A stretch of 64,000 nt of DNA from Streptomyces sp. NRRL F-5123 (GTDB lineage: Bacteria > Actinomycetota > Actinomycetes > Streptomycetales > Streptomycetaceae). Shown piece by piece: positions 27,101 to 34,960 of the stretch. The position numbers and the translations under genes were made by a program. The DNA lies in contig NZ_JOHY01000001.1 of the NCBI RefSeq assembly GCF_000721495.1, positions 248,001 to 312,000 of the forward strand, in the 5' to 3' direction. Below the pieces are notes generated by a model, which was not told the origin of the DNA, made no database searches, and saw only the letters and a list, made by a program, of their open reading frames with translations. How positions within the stretch are numbered: position 1 is the first letter of the stretch; each line of letters begins with the position of its first letter.

Positions 27101-28308
27101 TGCCCGGCTACCCGGACGCCTCCTGGAACGACGTCTCGCTGCCCGCCACCGACACCCACGCCGGCGTGTCCTGGTACCGCACGGACGTCGCCCTCGACCT
27201 GCCGCACGGCCAGGACACCTCGGTCGGCCTGACCTTCACCGACGACCCGAAGCGGCAGTACCGCGCCACGATCTTCGTGAACGGCTGGCAGGTCGGCAAC
27301 TACGTCAACTACCTCGGCCCGCAGCACTCCTTCCCGATCCCGAACGGCATCCTCAACCCGAACGGCAGCAACACCGTCGCCATCGCCGTGTGGAACCTGG
27401 ACGGCAGCACCGGCGGTCTGGGCAAGGTGGAGCTGACGAACTACGGCAGCTACACCTCCCCGCTGAAGGTCGCGCAGAACGCCGCGCCGCGCTACAGCCA
27501 CGCGGTGTACGCGATGCCGTCCGCGCCGGGAAGCGACGTCACCCTCGACGTGCCCGGCACCGTGCAGTCGGGCAAGAGCTTCACCGCCACCGCGACCGTC
27601 GCCGTACCGGCGGACCAGCCTCCGGTCAGCGCGCTGACGGCGAAGCTCGAGCTGCCCGCCGGGTGGGAGGCGAGCGCCCCGCAGCCCGAGTCCGTCCCCT
27701 CGGTCCTGCCGGGGCGGTCGGCCACGATCCGCTGGACGGTCACCCCGCCCGCCGGGACGCTGCCGGACGCCTCCGCGCTCAAGCTGACCACGTCCGGCCT
27801 GCAGCGCGGCAAGGTGGCCACCGTCGGTGACGAGCGCATAGTCAAGGCCATCCCGCCGCTGCCGCCCGCCGGGCAGAACGCGGTGAGCGACCTGCCCTTC
27901 CTGGCGTCGAGCAACGGCTGGGGCCCTGTCGAGCGCGACACCAGCGTCGGCGAGCAGGCGGGGGGCGACGGCAAGCCGATCCACATCGCCGGCAAGGCCT
28001 ACGCCAAGGGGCTGGGCACCAACTCCGTCAGCGACGTCCAGCTCTACCTCGCGGGCACCTGCACCCGGCTGACCGCCGAGGTGGGCGTCGACGACGAGAC
28101 GGGCGGCGGCGGCACGGTCACCTTCTCGGTGATCGCCGACGGCAAGGTGCTCACCACCACCCAGACGATCCGCGGCAAGCAGGCGGCCGTGCCGATCGAC
28201 GTCGACATCACCGGCGCGCAGGTCCTGGACCTCAAGGTCGGCGACGCGGGCGACGGCAACGGCAGCGACCACGGCGACTGGGGGGCGCCCACGCTGACCT
28301 GCGGCTAG
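24136..28308 (+). CDS. Very large secreted GH35 beta-galactosidase with jelly-roll domains and C-terminal NPCBM module
   Basis: Exported glycosidase, 1390 aa, predicted to cleave terminal beta-galactose. GTG 24136 follows GGAGGG at 24126-24131; the frame is open earlier (ATG 24007) but without a site. Residues 1-42 form a signal peptide. GH35 catalytic region: acid/base Glu216 in QVENEYYN and nucleophile Glu299 in TPEFQGG. After the barrel come several beta domains, including a carbohydrate-binding-like module around 470-590 and jelly-roll domains to about 1140. The terminal NPCBM module (about 1250-1390; SDLPFLASSNGWGPVERD) is clearly related to the end of the divergent GH27. It is longer than usual GH35 enzymes. 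Confidence 0.92.
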   Translation: MRRNPNDPAVGRTGRHRRWWAGAAAAVALALTAVPAVPAVAAPQAPAAPVQAKPAGTAHKVTFDGYSFMVDGDRTYLWSGEFHYFRLPSPDLWLDIFQKMKAAGFNATSLYFDWDYHSPAPGVYDFTGVRDVDKLLDMAQQAGLYVIARPAPYINAEVDSGGLPGWLTTKKEQNRTDDPEFLKYSDEWLTQIDRILARHQLTNGTGTVIAYQVENEYYNGSASARAYMQHLEDKARADGITVPLTGNNNGTFNSGDGALDVDGPDSYPQGFNCSTPSKWSGVPNLSYDHPAGKPLYTPEFQGGAFDPWGGPGYDKCAELINDQFANVFYKQNIAVGATAQSFYMTYGGTNWGWLGMPENYTSYDYGAAIRENRQLDPKFDEDKLIGYFTQSVAPLTKTDQIRSTPPDNAKVVDTARMNPDTRTQFHVLRHGDSTATTTDTTHIALDLGAQPSADTAYTHDDTDSALSWTGTWSHVANQSYTGGDYQKTESFSNVAGDSVTVPFNGTAVRWIGPKTNNHGYADVYVDGTKEATVDDSGSEDQAVVFSKSGLSDGPHTLKIVVTGSHASGSTDNFVSVDAIDVPTGGATEATYPVVPQQPGTAITLDGRDSHIIVANYKLGGTQLQYSTSEIMTTAAIGDRDVSVLYGDKGSDGETVLRYTSKPTVTSTGGDVTTTWDPATGDLRLNYEHDGLIRISLSGGGSRPALLLVGDKPTAETFWRQDTAAGPVLVRGSHLLRTATSGDGGATVALTGDNADAKDIEVFTSARQVTWNGKAVDTGSTATGSRTGQIPTAKAVQLPELTDWKHAEESPEAAPGFDDSGWQVADKTTTNSSSGVNSLPVLYADDYGFHTGNTWYRGRFRTSGSETGIHLVSDSGGRAQAFSAWLNGTFLGSSTTGSADFTFPAGALKADGADNVLSVLTVNMGHEEDYNSSNGNKSARGLTGAALLGAPLTPVTWRIQGVRGGEDLLDTARGPLNNGGLYGERAGWSLPGYPDASWNDVSLPATDTHAGVSWYRTDVALDLPHGQDTSVGLTFTDDPKRQYRATIFVNGWQVGNYVNYLGPQHSFPIPNGILNPNGSNTVAIAVWNLDGSTGGLGKVELTNYGSYTSPLKVAQNAAPRYSHAVYAMPSAPGSDVTLDVPGTVQSGKSFTATATVAVPADQPPVSALTAKLELPAGWEASAPQPESVPSVLPGRSATIRWTVTPPAGTLPDASALKLTTSGLQRGKVATVGDERIVKAIPPLPPAGQNAVSDLPFLASSNGWGPVERDTSVGEQAGGDGKPIHIAGKAYAKGLGTNSVSDVQLYLAGTCTRLTAEVGVDDETGGGGTVTFSVIADGKVLTTTQTIRGKQAAVPIDVDITGAQVLDLKVGDAGDGNGSDHGDWGAPTLTCG

Positions 28309-28330
28309 CGGTCGCAGGAGGGAGGCAGGG

Positions 28331-28370
28331 CCGCGGGCCTGCCGGGGATCGCTCCCCGGCAGGCCCGCGG
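28331..28370. terminator. Bidirectional terminator between GH35 and amidase
   Basis: A perfect 18-bp stem (28331-28348 with 28353-28370; first arm CCGCGGGCCTGCCGGGGA) carries a TCGC loop. It lies between convergent stops at 28308 and 28407. This is one of the strongest hairpins in the window. Confidence 0.85.
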
Positions 28371-28406
28371 GCCTTGCTGCTTGCACCGGCGCGGAGCCTC
28401 AGCGGC

Positions 28407-29537
28407 TCAGCCGCACAGCGACTCGCGCACCGTGCCGCCGACCACTGCGCACCACGTGCTCAGGTCGACCTTGCCGTTGGGATGCAGCCCGTGCAGGCGC
28501 TGCATCGACTGGACGGCCTTCATCGTGGCGTGGTCGTACTCGCCGCTCGCGGTCACGTCCGCGTAGCCCTTGCGGGCGAGCATGAACTGCAGGGCGGTGA
28601 CGGGCAGCCCGGTCGCGTCCTTGTCGAGCGGCGGGGCCAGCGCCTCCCACGTGGTGGCGTCGAAGGTGGCGTCCGGGGTGACCGGGATGCCGCGGGTGGT
28701 CTGGAAGTCGGCGAGCGCGGCGTTCATGTCGTAGCCGAAGACGCCGTCGGCGGTCAGCGTGTAGCCGGCCGCGTCCAGCAGGTACTGGCCGACCTGGACG
28801 ACCGGGCTGTCGACGAAGCGCCAGATGTCCGGCCAGCGCCGGGCCGGCGCCGCCGAGGCCGGGACGCCCAGCTCGTGCAGCACCCGGGTGCGGATCATCG
28901 GGAACTGCGCGTAGAAGGCGATGCCGGGGCAGTCCGTCACCCGGAAGTCCCAGTGGCCGAAGATGTCCCACGCGTTCAGCCCGAACTGCCGGCACACCGC
29001 GGTGCACAGCTGGACGAGCGAGTCCAGCAGCGCCTCGGGCGGCGTCTCGGTGATGTACGTGCCCTCGTTCTCGATACCGATCGCGTTGCCGTTCTCACCG
29101 GGGCAGTGCGCCGCGGTGACCTGGTGCTCGCCCACGTCCAGGGTCTCCAGGCTGCGGTGCCGCCCCTCCAGGACGTAGCCGCCGCGGCTCACCGTGAAGT
29201 GCTGGCCGGTGTCCGCCCAGCCGTTGGTGTCCATGTGCAGGTCCTGGCAGTCCCGGGCCAGCTGGAGCGCGTGGTCGCGCGAGTAGTCGGTGACGTTGGG
29301 GAACGCCATGTGGTGGAGGATGATCTTGTTGGTCGTGTTGCCGGTGATCTGGATCGGGCTGGACGGAGGCCGCGCGCCCCAGCTGTCGCAGTCGATGATC
29401 CAGGGGAACTCGGCGGACGGCGCCGCCTGCGCGGCGCCGGGGAGCGCGAGTTCCGTGCCGACGACCGCGGCGACCGCGGTGCCCAGGCCGACTCTGAACA
29501 GCGTTCGGCGTTCTACCTCGTGCTCGTGTCGGGTCAT
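28407..29537 (-). CDS. Exported N-acetylmuramoyl-L-alanine amidase (PGRP type) with peptidoglycan-binding repeats
   Basis: Cell-wall amidase of 376 aa that would cut the lactyl-L-alanine bond of peptidoglycan. ATG 29537 has GGAG upstream; the longer frame to 29735 has none. The N-terminus is Tat-like (ERRTLFRVG, then a hydrophobic stretch ending ALPGAAQAA). The PGRP/amidase_2 domain shows its zinc-type residues: LHHMAF, NAIGIENEGT and FGHWDFRVTDCPG. Two peptidoglycan-binding-like segments follow (about 250-315 and 315-370; for example LQFMLARKGYADVTASGEYD). It may act in wall turnover, or on other bacteria. Confidence 0.88.
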   Translation of the reverse strand: MTRHEHEVERRTLFRVGLGTAVAAVVGTELALPGAAQAAPSAEFPWIIDCDSWGARPPSSPIQITGNTTNKIILHHMAFPNVTDYSRDHALQLARDCQDLHMDTNGWADTGQHFTVSRGGYVLEGRHRSLETLDVGEHQVTAAHCPGENGNAIGIENEGTYITETPPEALLDSLVQLCTAVCRQFGLNAWDIFGHWDFRVTDCPGIAFYAQFPMIRTRVLHELGVPASAAPARRWPDIWRFVDSPVVQVGQYLLDAAGYTLTADGVFGYDMNAALADFQTTRGIPVTPDATFDATTWEALAPPLDKDATGLPVTALQFMLARKGYADVTASGEYDHATMKAVQSMQRLHGLHPNGKVDLSTWCAVVGGTVRESLCG

Positions 29538-29560
29538 GCACACTCCGCAACGGAGAGGGG

Positions 29561-29583
29561 CGGCAGCCGGATCGCGGCTGCCG
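29561..29583. promoter_or_regulatory. Hairpin in the amidase upstream region
   Basis: CGGCAGCCG (29561-29569) pairs with CGGCTGCCG (29575-29583) around GATCG. It lies 24-46 bp before the amidase start on the minus strand, within the likely 5' leader. Role unknown: operator or leader hairpin. Confidence 0.4.
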
Positions 29584-29746
29584 ATGACCTCCGGAGAATA
29601 TTGAGCAAGGGTGACGTGCAGCCAGGACTTCCGCGGAACGGGCCGCGCTTGGCGCGGAAGATCCCCTTTGCGCCCGGCGCGGTTCACCCGTCCGGCAGCG
29701 GGTAGCCGAGGTGCGGAAGCAGGAACCGGAAGCACCGGAGGCCACC

Positions 29747-29995
29747 ATGGCGGTCACCCACGCACCGCAGTCCGCGAACCCGCATCTGCCCGACGAGGGG
29801 CTGAGCGTCCCGGAGGACTCCGTCCAGGTCGCCGGGCGCACCTCGCCCGCCGACTCCGGGGTCTCCTCGCTCGACGCGCCCGAGCGCGTGGCGCTGAGCC
29901 GCGGGTGGGGCACCGGGCCGGTCGTCTGGATCCTGCTCGTCGTCGCCGTCTTCGCCGCGGGCGTGCTGGGAATGGCGATCGAGCTGATGCGGTGA
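29747..29995 (+). CDS. Small single-pass membrane protein, DUF6480-like
   Basis: Protein of 82 aa. ATG 29747 is preceded by GGAGG at 29737-29741. The first ~55 residues are polar and probably disordered. One membrane helix sits at the C-terminus (GPVVWILLVVAVFAAGVLGM), so the tail is anchored. The plan and the GLSVPEDSV-type opening recall DUF6480 proteins, common short streptomycete proteins; that assignment is tentative. It lies just upstream of the UspA gene on the same strand. Confidence 0.7.
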   Translation: MAVTHAPQSANPHLPDEGLSVPEDSVQVAGRTSPADSGVSSLDAPERVALSRGWGTGPVVWILLVVAVFAAGVLGMAIELMR

Positions 29996-30103
29996 CGTGG
30001 CCGTCGTCACGTCACGAGGGGGAATGCGCGCCCGTGTCCGGAGGCTGACCCATGAGGGCGGGCCACGAACCCCTGGGGCCCCTTCGGACAAGGAAGTTGA
30101 TTC

Positions 30104-30538
30104 ATGTACAAGAACATCCTCGCCGCCGTCGACGGTACCCCGCACGGCACCGGGGTGCTGGACACCGTCGCGTCCCTGGCCAAGCTCACCGGGGCCGCGG
30201 TGCACGTCATCCACGTCCGGCCCTCGCACGTCGTGACGGACGGGATATCCGGCGGCGTCTACACCTCGGAGGAGCCCGCCGAGGGGCGCCAGGTCGTCGA
30301 GGACGCGCTCGCCCGGCTGCGGGCGGACGGCGTCACCGCGGACGGCGAGGTGGACGAGGGCCTGAGCGAGGACCTGGCGGCGATCCTGGTCGACCGCGCG
30401 TCGGCGCTCGGCAGCGACCTCATCGCGGTCGGCCCCGGCCACTACAGCGGCATCTCCGCGCTGCTGCACAGCAGCGTGAGCCGCGGCGTGGCGAAGTCCG
30501 CGCCCGTGTCCGTGCTGCTGGTCCGCACCGAGGCCTGA
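30104..30538 (+). CDS. Universal stress protein, UspA family
   Basis: Single-domain UspA protein, 144 aa, cytosolic. It starts YKNILAAVDGTPHG, the usual first strand and loop. The ATP-type loop G-2x-G-9x-G(S/T) appears in altered form near VGPGHYSGISALLHSSVSR. The end (APVSVLLVRTEA) matches the family's last strand. AAGGAAG lies before ATG 30104. It may bind ATP and help survival in stationary phase; that is family knowledge. Confidence 0.88.
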   Translation: MYKNILAAVDGTPHGTGVLDTVASLAKLTGAAVHVIHVRPSHVVTDGISGGVYTSEEPAEGRQVVEDALARLRADGVTADGEVDEGLSEDLAAILVDRASALGSDLIAVGPGHYSGISALLHSSVSRGVAKSAPVSVLLVRTEA

Positions 30539-30620
30539 CCCCGCGGTCCCGGGGTCCTCGGACACCGGCCCCCGATCTTCCCGGCGCGGCCCTGACGCCC
30601 GCAGCGCCGCGGCCCCGGTG

Positions 30621-30638
30621 CCCTGACGGATGTCAGGG
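30621..30638. promoter_or_regulatory. Short inverted repeat before the macrodomain gene
   Basis: CCCTGAC (30621-30627) and GTCAGGG (30632-30638) flank GGAT. It lies 33-50 bp before the macrodomain start and 83 bp after the UspA stop, so it could terminate UspA or be an operator. Confidence 0.45.
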
Positions 30639-30670
30639 GACGGGGCCGGCACAGGTGCAAGGATCGGGGC

Positions 30671-31192
30671 ATGGTCGAGATCGAAGTGGTGCAGGGCGAC
30701 ATCACGCAGCTGCGGGTGGACGCCATCGTGAATGCGGCGAACGAGTCACTCGGGGGTGGCGGCGGGGTGGACGGCGCGATCCACCACGCCGCGGGCCCCC
30801 GGCTCGCCGACGCGGGCAGGGCGCTGGCGCCGTGCCCGCGGGGTGAGGCGCGGACGACGCCCGCCTTCGACCTCGAGCCGCGCATACGGCACGTCATCCA
30901 CACCGTCGGACCTGCCTGGCACGGCGGCACCCGCGGCGAGGCCGCCACGCTGGCCTCCTGCTACCGCGCGAGCCTGGCGGAGGCCGACGCCGTGGGGGCG
31001 CGTACGGTCGCCTTCCCCGCCGTGTCCACCGGCATCTTCGGCTACCCGGAGCAGGAGGCAGCCCGGGTGGCCGTGACCACGCTGCGGTCCTGCCCCACCG
31101 CGGTGGAGCGCGTCCTCCTGGTGGCCTTCGACAACGCGGCCCGCAAGGTGCTGGCCGCCGCGCTGGCGGAGGGCGGGGCGGGGGAGGGCTGA
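30671..31192 (+). CDS. Macrodomain O-acetyl-ADP-ribose deacetylase-like protein
   Basis: Single macrodomain, 173 aa, expected to bind ADP-ribose and remove acetyl or mono-ADP-ribosyl groups. The MacroD-type motifs are complete: GDIT at 9-12, [19 protein letters not shown], and [12 protein letters not shown]. The Asn and the glycine-rich loop needed for hydrolysis are kept. There is no ADP-ribosyltransferase or sirtuin gene beside it, so it is probably a housekeeping enzyme rather than part of a toxin module. Confidence 0.93.
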   Translation: MVEIEVVQGDITQLRVDAIVNAANESLGGGGGVDGAIHHAAGPRLADAGRALAPCPRGEARTTPAFDLEPRIRHVIHTVGPAWHGGTRGEAATLASCYRASLAEADAVGARTVAFPAVSTGIFGYPEQEAARVAVTTLRSCPTAVERVLLVAFDNAARKVLAAALAEGGAGEG

Positions 31193-31238
31193 GCGCCGCG
31201 CCCGCCCGGCCAGGGGCGGCGGGTGCGCCCGGGGCCGG

Positions 31239-31844
31239 TCAGCCGCCGCGCCAGATGTTGTCGAAAGCCGCCTGCTCGATCCTCCGCCGCTGGCGCACGG
31301 CGTCCAGCTCGACGACCGCGTCGCCGACGGTCACAAGGACGGCCTCCACCGAGTCGTCGCTGATCTCGGGGGGTGCGGCGGCCGGTCCCGGCTGGATGCC
31401 CAAGGCGCCCGCCAGGACCGTCAGCACCGGGTCGCCGGAGCGCCAGCGCTCGGCGGCGCGGCGGCGGGCCGGAGTGTCGGTGGCGGTCGCGGGCCCGGGG
31501 CGGCCCGGCAGTATCCGGCGGTGCCTGCGGGCGACCTGCCCGGCCTCTTCCATGACGGCCAGGTAGACCGCCGCCAGGCCCTCGCCGCGGCGCCACAGCC
31601 AGTCCTGCGCCGATTCGTACGGCGGCCGCCGCACCAGCGCGCTCGCCGCGTCGACCAGCAGCCGGTCGGCGGGCGTACGGGCCAGGCCGGGCACCACCAG
31701 CTCGCCGTCCAGCGTGACGGAGCCGTCGCCGAGCAGGTCGATCAGCTCCGCCCCGGCCAGGACGAGCGAGAGATCGCCGGACTCCACGGGGCGGCTGGAC
31801 GGCACGTCCAGGCTCGTGATCAGCACGTCCTGCGGTGTGGTCAT
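31239..31844 (-). CDS. GPP34 (GOLPH3-like) family protein
   Basis: Protein of 201 aa from ATG 31844, with GGGAG upstream. The N-terminal MTTPQDVLITSLDV and the AELIDLLGDGSVTLDGELVV segment match the GPP34 fold, which in eukaryotes binds phosphoinositide at the Golgi. In actinobacteria these proteins are common but uncharacterised. It ends in charged sequence without a membrane helix. Its neighbours (macrodomain, VOC) give no functional clue. Confidence 0.85.
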   Translation of the reverse strand: MTTPQDVLITSLDVPSSRPVESGDLSLVLAGAELIDLLGDGSVTLDGELVVPGLARTPADRLLVDAASALVRRPPYESAQDWLWRRGEGLAAVYLAVMEEAGQVARRHRRILPGRPGPATATDTPARRRAAERWRSGDPVLTVLAGALGIQPGPAAAPPEISDDSVEAVLVTVGDAVVELDAVRQRRRIEQAAFDNIWRGG

Positions 31845-32167
31845 GCGGGCACTCCCGGCTCGGCCGACGGCGCCGCCCCCGTCCCCGCCCGTCACCCGGG
31901 CGGCGTCCGGCGACCGCGCTTCCGCTACACCCCCGACGGTAGCGCCCCGGGCCCCTGCCCGGCACCAGGACACTCGCCCGGACCTGCCGTCCGGATCCGC
32001 GGAGCACCACGGCGCCGCGGTCCCGTCGCGGACCGCACCGTCGCGGCGGGCCGTTCGAACACGCCCCGGCGACGCAGGCCCGGGCCGCCCCGCACATGCC
32101 GGGCGATCGGAACGGGGCGCCTGTAGCGTGAAAACGAGCATTCCCGACCGCGCACGAAGGGGTCCGC
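31845..32167. other. Divergent gap between GPP34 and VOC genes
   Basis: This 323-bp region shows no protein-coding character beyond shadow frames. It must contain the promoters for both neighbours. The stretch at 32126-32150 (GTAGCGTGAAAACGAGCATTC) is locally AT-richer and may hold the VOC promoter. Nothing else stands out. Confidence 0.4.
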
Positions 32168-32605
32168 ATGGCATCGGATGCGTCGGCCGACCGCGGCCCC
32201 CGGCTGGCCTCCGTGGTCGTGTTCGTCCGCGACCTCGACCAGTCCGTGGACTTCTACCGGGATTTGCTCCTCATGACCGAATCCGTCCGCACCGCGACCG
32301 CGGCGCTGCTCGTCGGAGCGGGTGACGCGCAGCTCTACCTGCGCGTCATGGGGTCGGGCGGGGAGCATCCGCTCGGGGCGATCGGCGTCCAGTACGTGAT
32401 CTGGACGGCGGACGGGCCGCAGGACCTGGACCGCTGCGAGCGCATCCTCAAGCAGCGTGCCGCGCACGTGTCCTCGCGCGACAGCGAGGACGGGGTCCGG
32501 ATGATCGAGGGCCGCGATCCGGACGGCCTCCCCGTGGTCATCTCCCACCCCGGCCCCCAGGGCGCCGCCCGCCACGACATCATGGCCCGCATCTACGCGT
32601 GGTAG
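32168..32605 (+). CDS. VOC/glyoxalase-fold protein
   Basis: Single-domain protein, 145 aa, of the vicinal-oxygen-chelate superfamily. It opens LASVVVFVRDLDQSVDFYRD, a typical betaalphabeta VOC start, and ends DPDGLPVVISHPG, the usual second half. AAGGGGTCC precedes ATG 32168. Substrate and metal use are unknown: the metal-binding His and Glu positions are not obvious, so a non-enzymatic binding role is possible. Confidence 0.85.
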   Translation: MASDASADRGPRLASVVVFVRDLDQSVDFYRDLLLMTESVRTATAALLVGAGDAQLYLRVMGSGGEHPLGAIGVQYVIWTADGPQDLDRCERILKQRAAHVSSRDSEDGVRMIEGRDPDGLPVVISHPGPQGAARHDIMARIYAW

Positions 32606-32718
32606 CGCGAGGCCGCGCCGCTGGGCGAGCGTTCCGCGCCGCGCGGCGCAGGTGAGCGGCTTCCCGCGGCGCCGGGTGCTCGCCCCGCGCGGCAGCGCGA
32701 ACCCCCGCGGAGCGGAGG

Positions 32719-33084
32719 TCAGGAGGGCTCGGCGGCGAGCCATTCCGCGAGGACCGCGGCCTGGCTGCGGTCCGGGTCCTTCGTGGCCGTGACGAGGGTC
32801 AGCCGGTGCCGGCCGGCGAGATCCCGCAGGTGCGCCACCGCCTCCTGATGCCCGGCATCCCGCAGCTCCGCGCGGTAGCGGCGCCGGAACTCCGGGAAGC
32901 GCTCGGGCTCGTGGCCGTACCACTTGCGCAGTTCGGACGAGGGGGCGGCATCGCGCAGCCACTCGTCGAAGCGCCCGTCGTCCTTGCGCATGCCACGTGG
33001 CCAGACGCGGTCGACGAGCACCCGGCGGCCCTCCCCGGGCGCCTTCTCCTCGTAGACTCGGCGGTAGCCGATCGGCTCGGTCAT
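32719..33084 (-). CDS. DUF488 family protein
   Basis: Protein of 121 aa starting at ATG 33084 with AGAGGTG upstream. The family-specific RVYEEKAPGEGRRVLVDRVWPRGM opening (Arg/Trp-rich) and FRRRYRAEL and LVTATKDPDRSQA segments identify DUF488. These small cytosolic proteins are widespread and of unknown biochemical role. It is divergent from the UDG-like gene. Confidence 0.9.
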   Translation of the reverse strand: MTEPIGYRRVYEEKAPGEGRRVLVDRVWPRGMRKDDGRFDEWLRDAAPSSELRKWYGHEPERFPEFRRRYRAELRDAGHQEAVAHLRDLAGRHRLTLVTATKDPDRSQAAVLAEWLAAEPS

Positions 33085-33215
33085 TGGCGACACCTCTCGC
33101 CGGCGCGGAGCCCCCACGGGGCACGGGCGCCGCTGTCGGGCGGCACGTTCATTTTACCGGCGCGGCGCGGGTGCGCGCGGGTGCGCGGCCGCGCACCGGA
33201 GAGGCGGACCAGGGC

Positions 33216-34013
33216 ATGGAGCCGAGCGCACGGCGGGACGGCGGAACCGCGCCCGGAACGGACGCCCCCGGCTTCCCCGCCGCGGCGGCGGCCTCCGCCG
33301 CGGACGTGGCCGCGCTGGACGCGCGGGTCAGCGGATGCCGGGCGTGCCCGCGGCTGGTGGCGTGGCGCGAGGAGGCCGGACGCGTCAAGCGCCGCGCCTA
33401 CCTCGACTGGACGTACTGGGCCAGGCCCGTCCCGGGCTTCGGGCCGCCGGACGCCGCGCTCGCCGTCGTCGGCCTGGCCCCCGCCGCACACGGCGGCAAC
33501 CGCACCGGGCGGATGTTCACCGGCGACCCGTCAGGTGACGTCCTCTACGCGGCCCTGCACGCCGTGGGCCTCGCGTCGCAGCCGACCGCCGTCGCTCCGG
33601 GCGACGGGCTCACCCTGCGCGGCGTGCGGATCACCGCGCCCGTGCACTGCGCGCCGCCTGACAACAAGCCCACCACCGAGGAGCGCGACACCTGCCGCCC
33701 CTGGCTGGCCCGCGAGCTGGAACTGCTGCGGCCGACGCTGCGCGCCGCGGTCGTGCTCGGCGGCTTCGGCTGGCAGGCGCTGCTGCCCGTGCTCGCCGAC
33801 GCGGGCTGGCTGCTGCCCCGCCCGCGCCCCGCCTTCGGGCACGGCGCCCGGGTACGGCTGCGCGCGGCCGGCGGCGACGGCGAGCTGGTGCTGCTCGGGT
33901 GCTACCACCCCAGCCGGCGGAACATCTCCACCCGTACGGTGACCCCGGCGATGATCCGCGACGTCCTGCGTACGGCGGCGCGGGAAGCGGGACTGCCCGC
34001 CCGCGGCACGTGA
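33216..34013 (+). CDS. Uracil-DNA glycosylase, type 5 (UdgB-like) with iron-sulfur cysteines
   Basis: DNA-repair glycosylase, 265 aa. The N-terminal CRACPRL cysteine pair and later HCAPPDNKPT and RDTCRPWL cysteines match the [4Fe-4S] set of family 4/5 enzymes. The active-site stretch is GLAPAAHGGNRTGRMFTGD, the type 5 pattern (Ala-Ala-His rather than Glu/Gln), and a second motif is GCYHPSRRN. It should excise uracil and related bases from double-stranded DNA. ATG 33216 is chosen over earlier frame starts, which run into the DUF488 upstream region. Start is moderately certain. Confidence 0.87.
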   Translation: MEPSARRDGGTAPGTDAPGFPAAAAASAADVAALDARVSGCRACPRLVAWREEAGRVKRRAYLDWTYWARPVPGFGPPDAALAVVGLAPAAHGGNRTGRMFTGDPSGDVLYAALHAVGLASQPTAVAPGDGLTLRGVRITAPVHCAPPDNKPTTEERDTCRPWLARELELLRPTLRAAVVLGGFGWQALLPVLADAGWLLPRPRPAFGHGARVRLRAAGGDGELVLLGCYHPSRRNISTRTVTPAMIRDVLRTAAREAGLPARGT

Positions 34014-34126
34014 ACGCCCGGTGTCCCGGCCCTCACCGCCCGGCCCGGGCCGGCGTCAGGCGGACGTGACCCGGCGGGCGGCCCGGGGACACGGCGGGGC
34101 AACGCACGGCCCGTACGGTCGGCCGC

Positions 34127-34519
34127 ATGGCAGACACGACACCGGCCCCGGGCGCCGAGCAGGACCCGACCGTCTTCGACGCCATCGGCGGCGCTCCGGC
34201 CGTCGAGGCCGTGGTGGACCTCTTCTACGACAAGGTGCTCGCCGACCCCGAACTCGCCGGCTGGTTCGAGGGCCGTGACATGGAGCGGCTCAAACGCCAC
34301 CAGCGGCTCTTCGTCGGGCAGGCCCTCGGCGCGCGCGAGCCCTACCCGGGCCGGACGATGGAGCGCGCCCATCAGGGGCTCGCGATCACCGGCGCGGCCT
34401 TCGACCTGGTCGTCGGTCACCTGGCGGCGGCGCTCGCGGAGGCGGGCGTGGACGCGCCGACCATCGGCACCGTGGCGGCAGCCCTGCTGCCGCTGAAGGA
34501 CGCCGTCGTCACGGCCTGA
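34127..34519 (+). CDS. Group I truncated haemoglobin
   Basis: Haem protein of 130 aa. The TrHb opening (FDAIGGAPAVEAVVDLFYDKVL), the GWFEGRDMERLKRHQ segment, and the proximal-histidine region MERAHQGL match group I (HbN) proteins. These usually bind O2 and destroy nitric oxide. There is a short N-terminal disordered segment. It is convergent with a DUF/membrane gene that forms an operon with a cysteine-bearing regulator, so an NO or redox theme is possible but unproven. Confidence 0.9.
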   Translation: MADTTPAPGAEQDPTVFDAIGGAPAVEAVVDLFYDKVLADPELAGWFEGRDMERLKRHQRLFVGQALGAREPYPGRTMERAHQGLAITGAAFDLVVGHLAAALAEAGVDAPTIGTVAAALLPLKDAVVTA

Positions 34520-34531
34520 CGCAGCCGCCGT

Positions 34532-34960
34532 TCAGGACGCCGCAGCCGCCACGCCCAGCGCGACCAGCAGGGCCACCTTCACGACCTCGAAGGCCACGTA
34601 CGCCAGGTGGCCGCGCGAGCGGGGGAGTTCCTCACCGGCCAGCACGCGGTCGGAGCGGCGGGCGAGTCGGCGCCGCACCACGCCCACCTGGACGGCCAGC
34701 AGGGCGGCGACCGCCGCCGCGAGGGTGGTGGCGGCCGCGGGCGCGCCGCCGGTGGCCAGGGCGGCGAGCACCGCCGCCGCGAGAGCGGCCTCGACGGCGT
34801 TGAGCGCGCGGAAGACGAGGCGGCCGATGCCCAGCCCGATCGGGACGGTCACGCCCGGGGCGCGGAATTTCAGCGGGGCCTCCAGGAACGAGACGGCCAG
34901 CACCATCCCGAGCCAGACGAAGACGAACGCGCTTGCCGTGGCGGCGGAGCCGGAGGTCAT
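34532..34960 (-). CDS. Integral membrane protein of four helices, coupled to the upstream regulator
   Basis: Protein of 142 aa with ATG 34960 in an ATGA overlap with the regulator's stop. Four membrane helices: around 10-28 (AFVFVWLGMVLAVSFLE), 45-65, 68-92 and 118-138. The conserved-looking EAPLKFRAPGV after the first helix recalls small Streptomyces membrane proteins of unknown role. Overlap with the metal/redox-type regulator suggests it is that regulator's target or its own operon partner. Function not known. Confidence 0.75.
   Translation of the reverse strand: MTSGSAATASAFVFVWLGMVLAVSFLEAPLKFRAPGVTVPIGLGIGRLVFRALNAVEAALAAAVLAALATGGAPAAATTLAAAVAALLAVQVGVVRRRLARRSDRVLAGEELPRSRGHLAYVAFEVVKVALLVALGVAAAAS

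Noticed and set aside
24370..28386. Very long antisense frame opposite the GH35 gene
   Set aside because: It is Val/Gly/Ala/Arg-rich shadow sequence, typical of the antisense of high-GC genes; the GH35 reading has catalytic motifs and a signal peptide.
29538..29746. Cyclic-di-AMP (ydaO-type) riboswitch before the amidase
   Set aside because: A GGGTGAA-like stretch recalls part of the consensus, but the other conserved blocks were not found.
30671..31192. Macrodomain as part of a DarTG-like toxin-antitoxin pair
   Set aside because: No ADP-ribosyltransferase gene adjoins it; the neighbours are UspA and GPP34.
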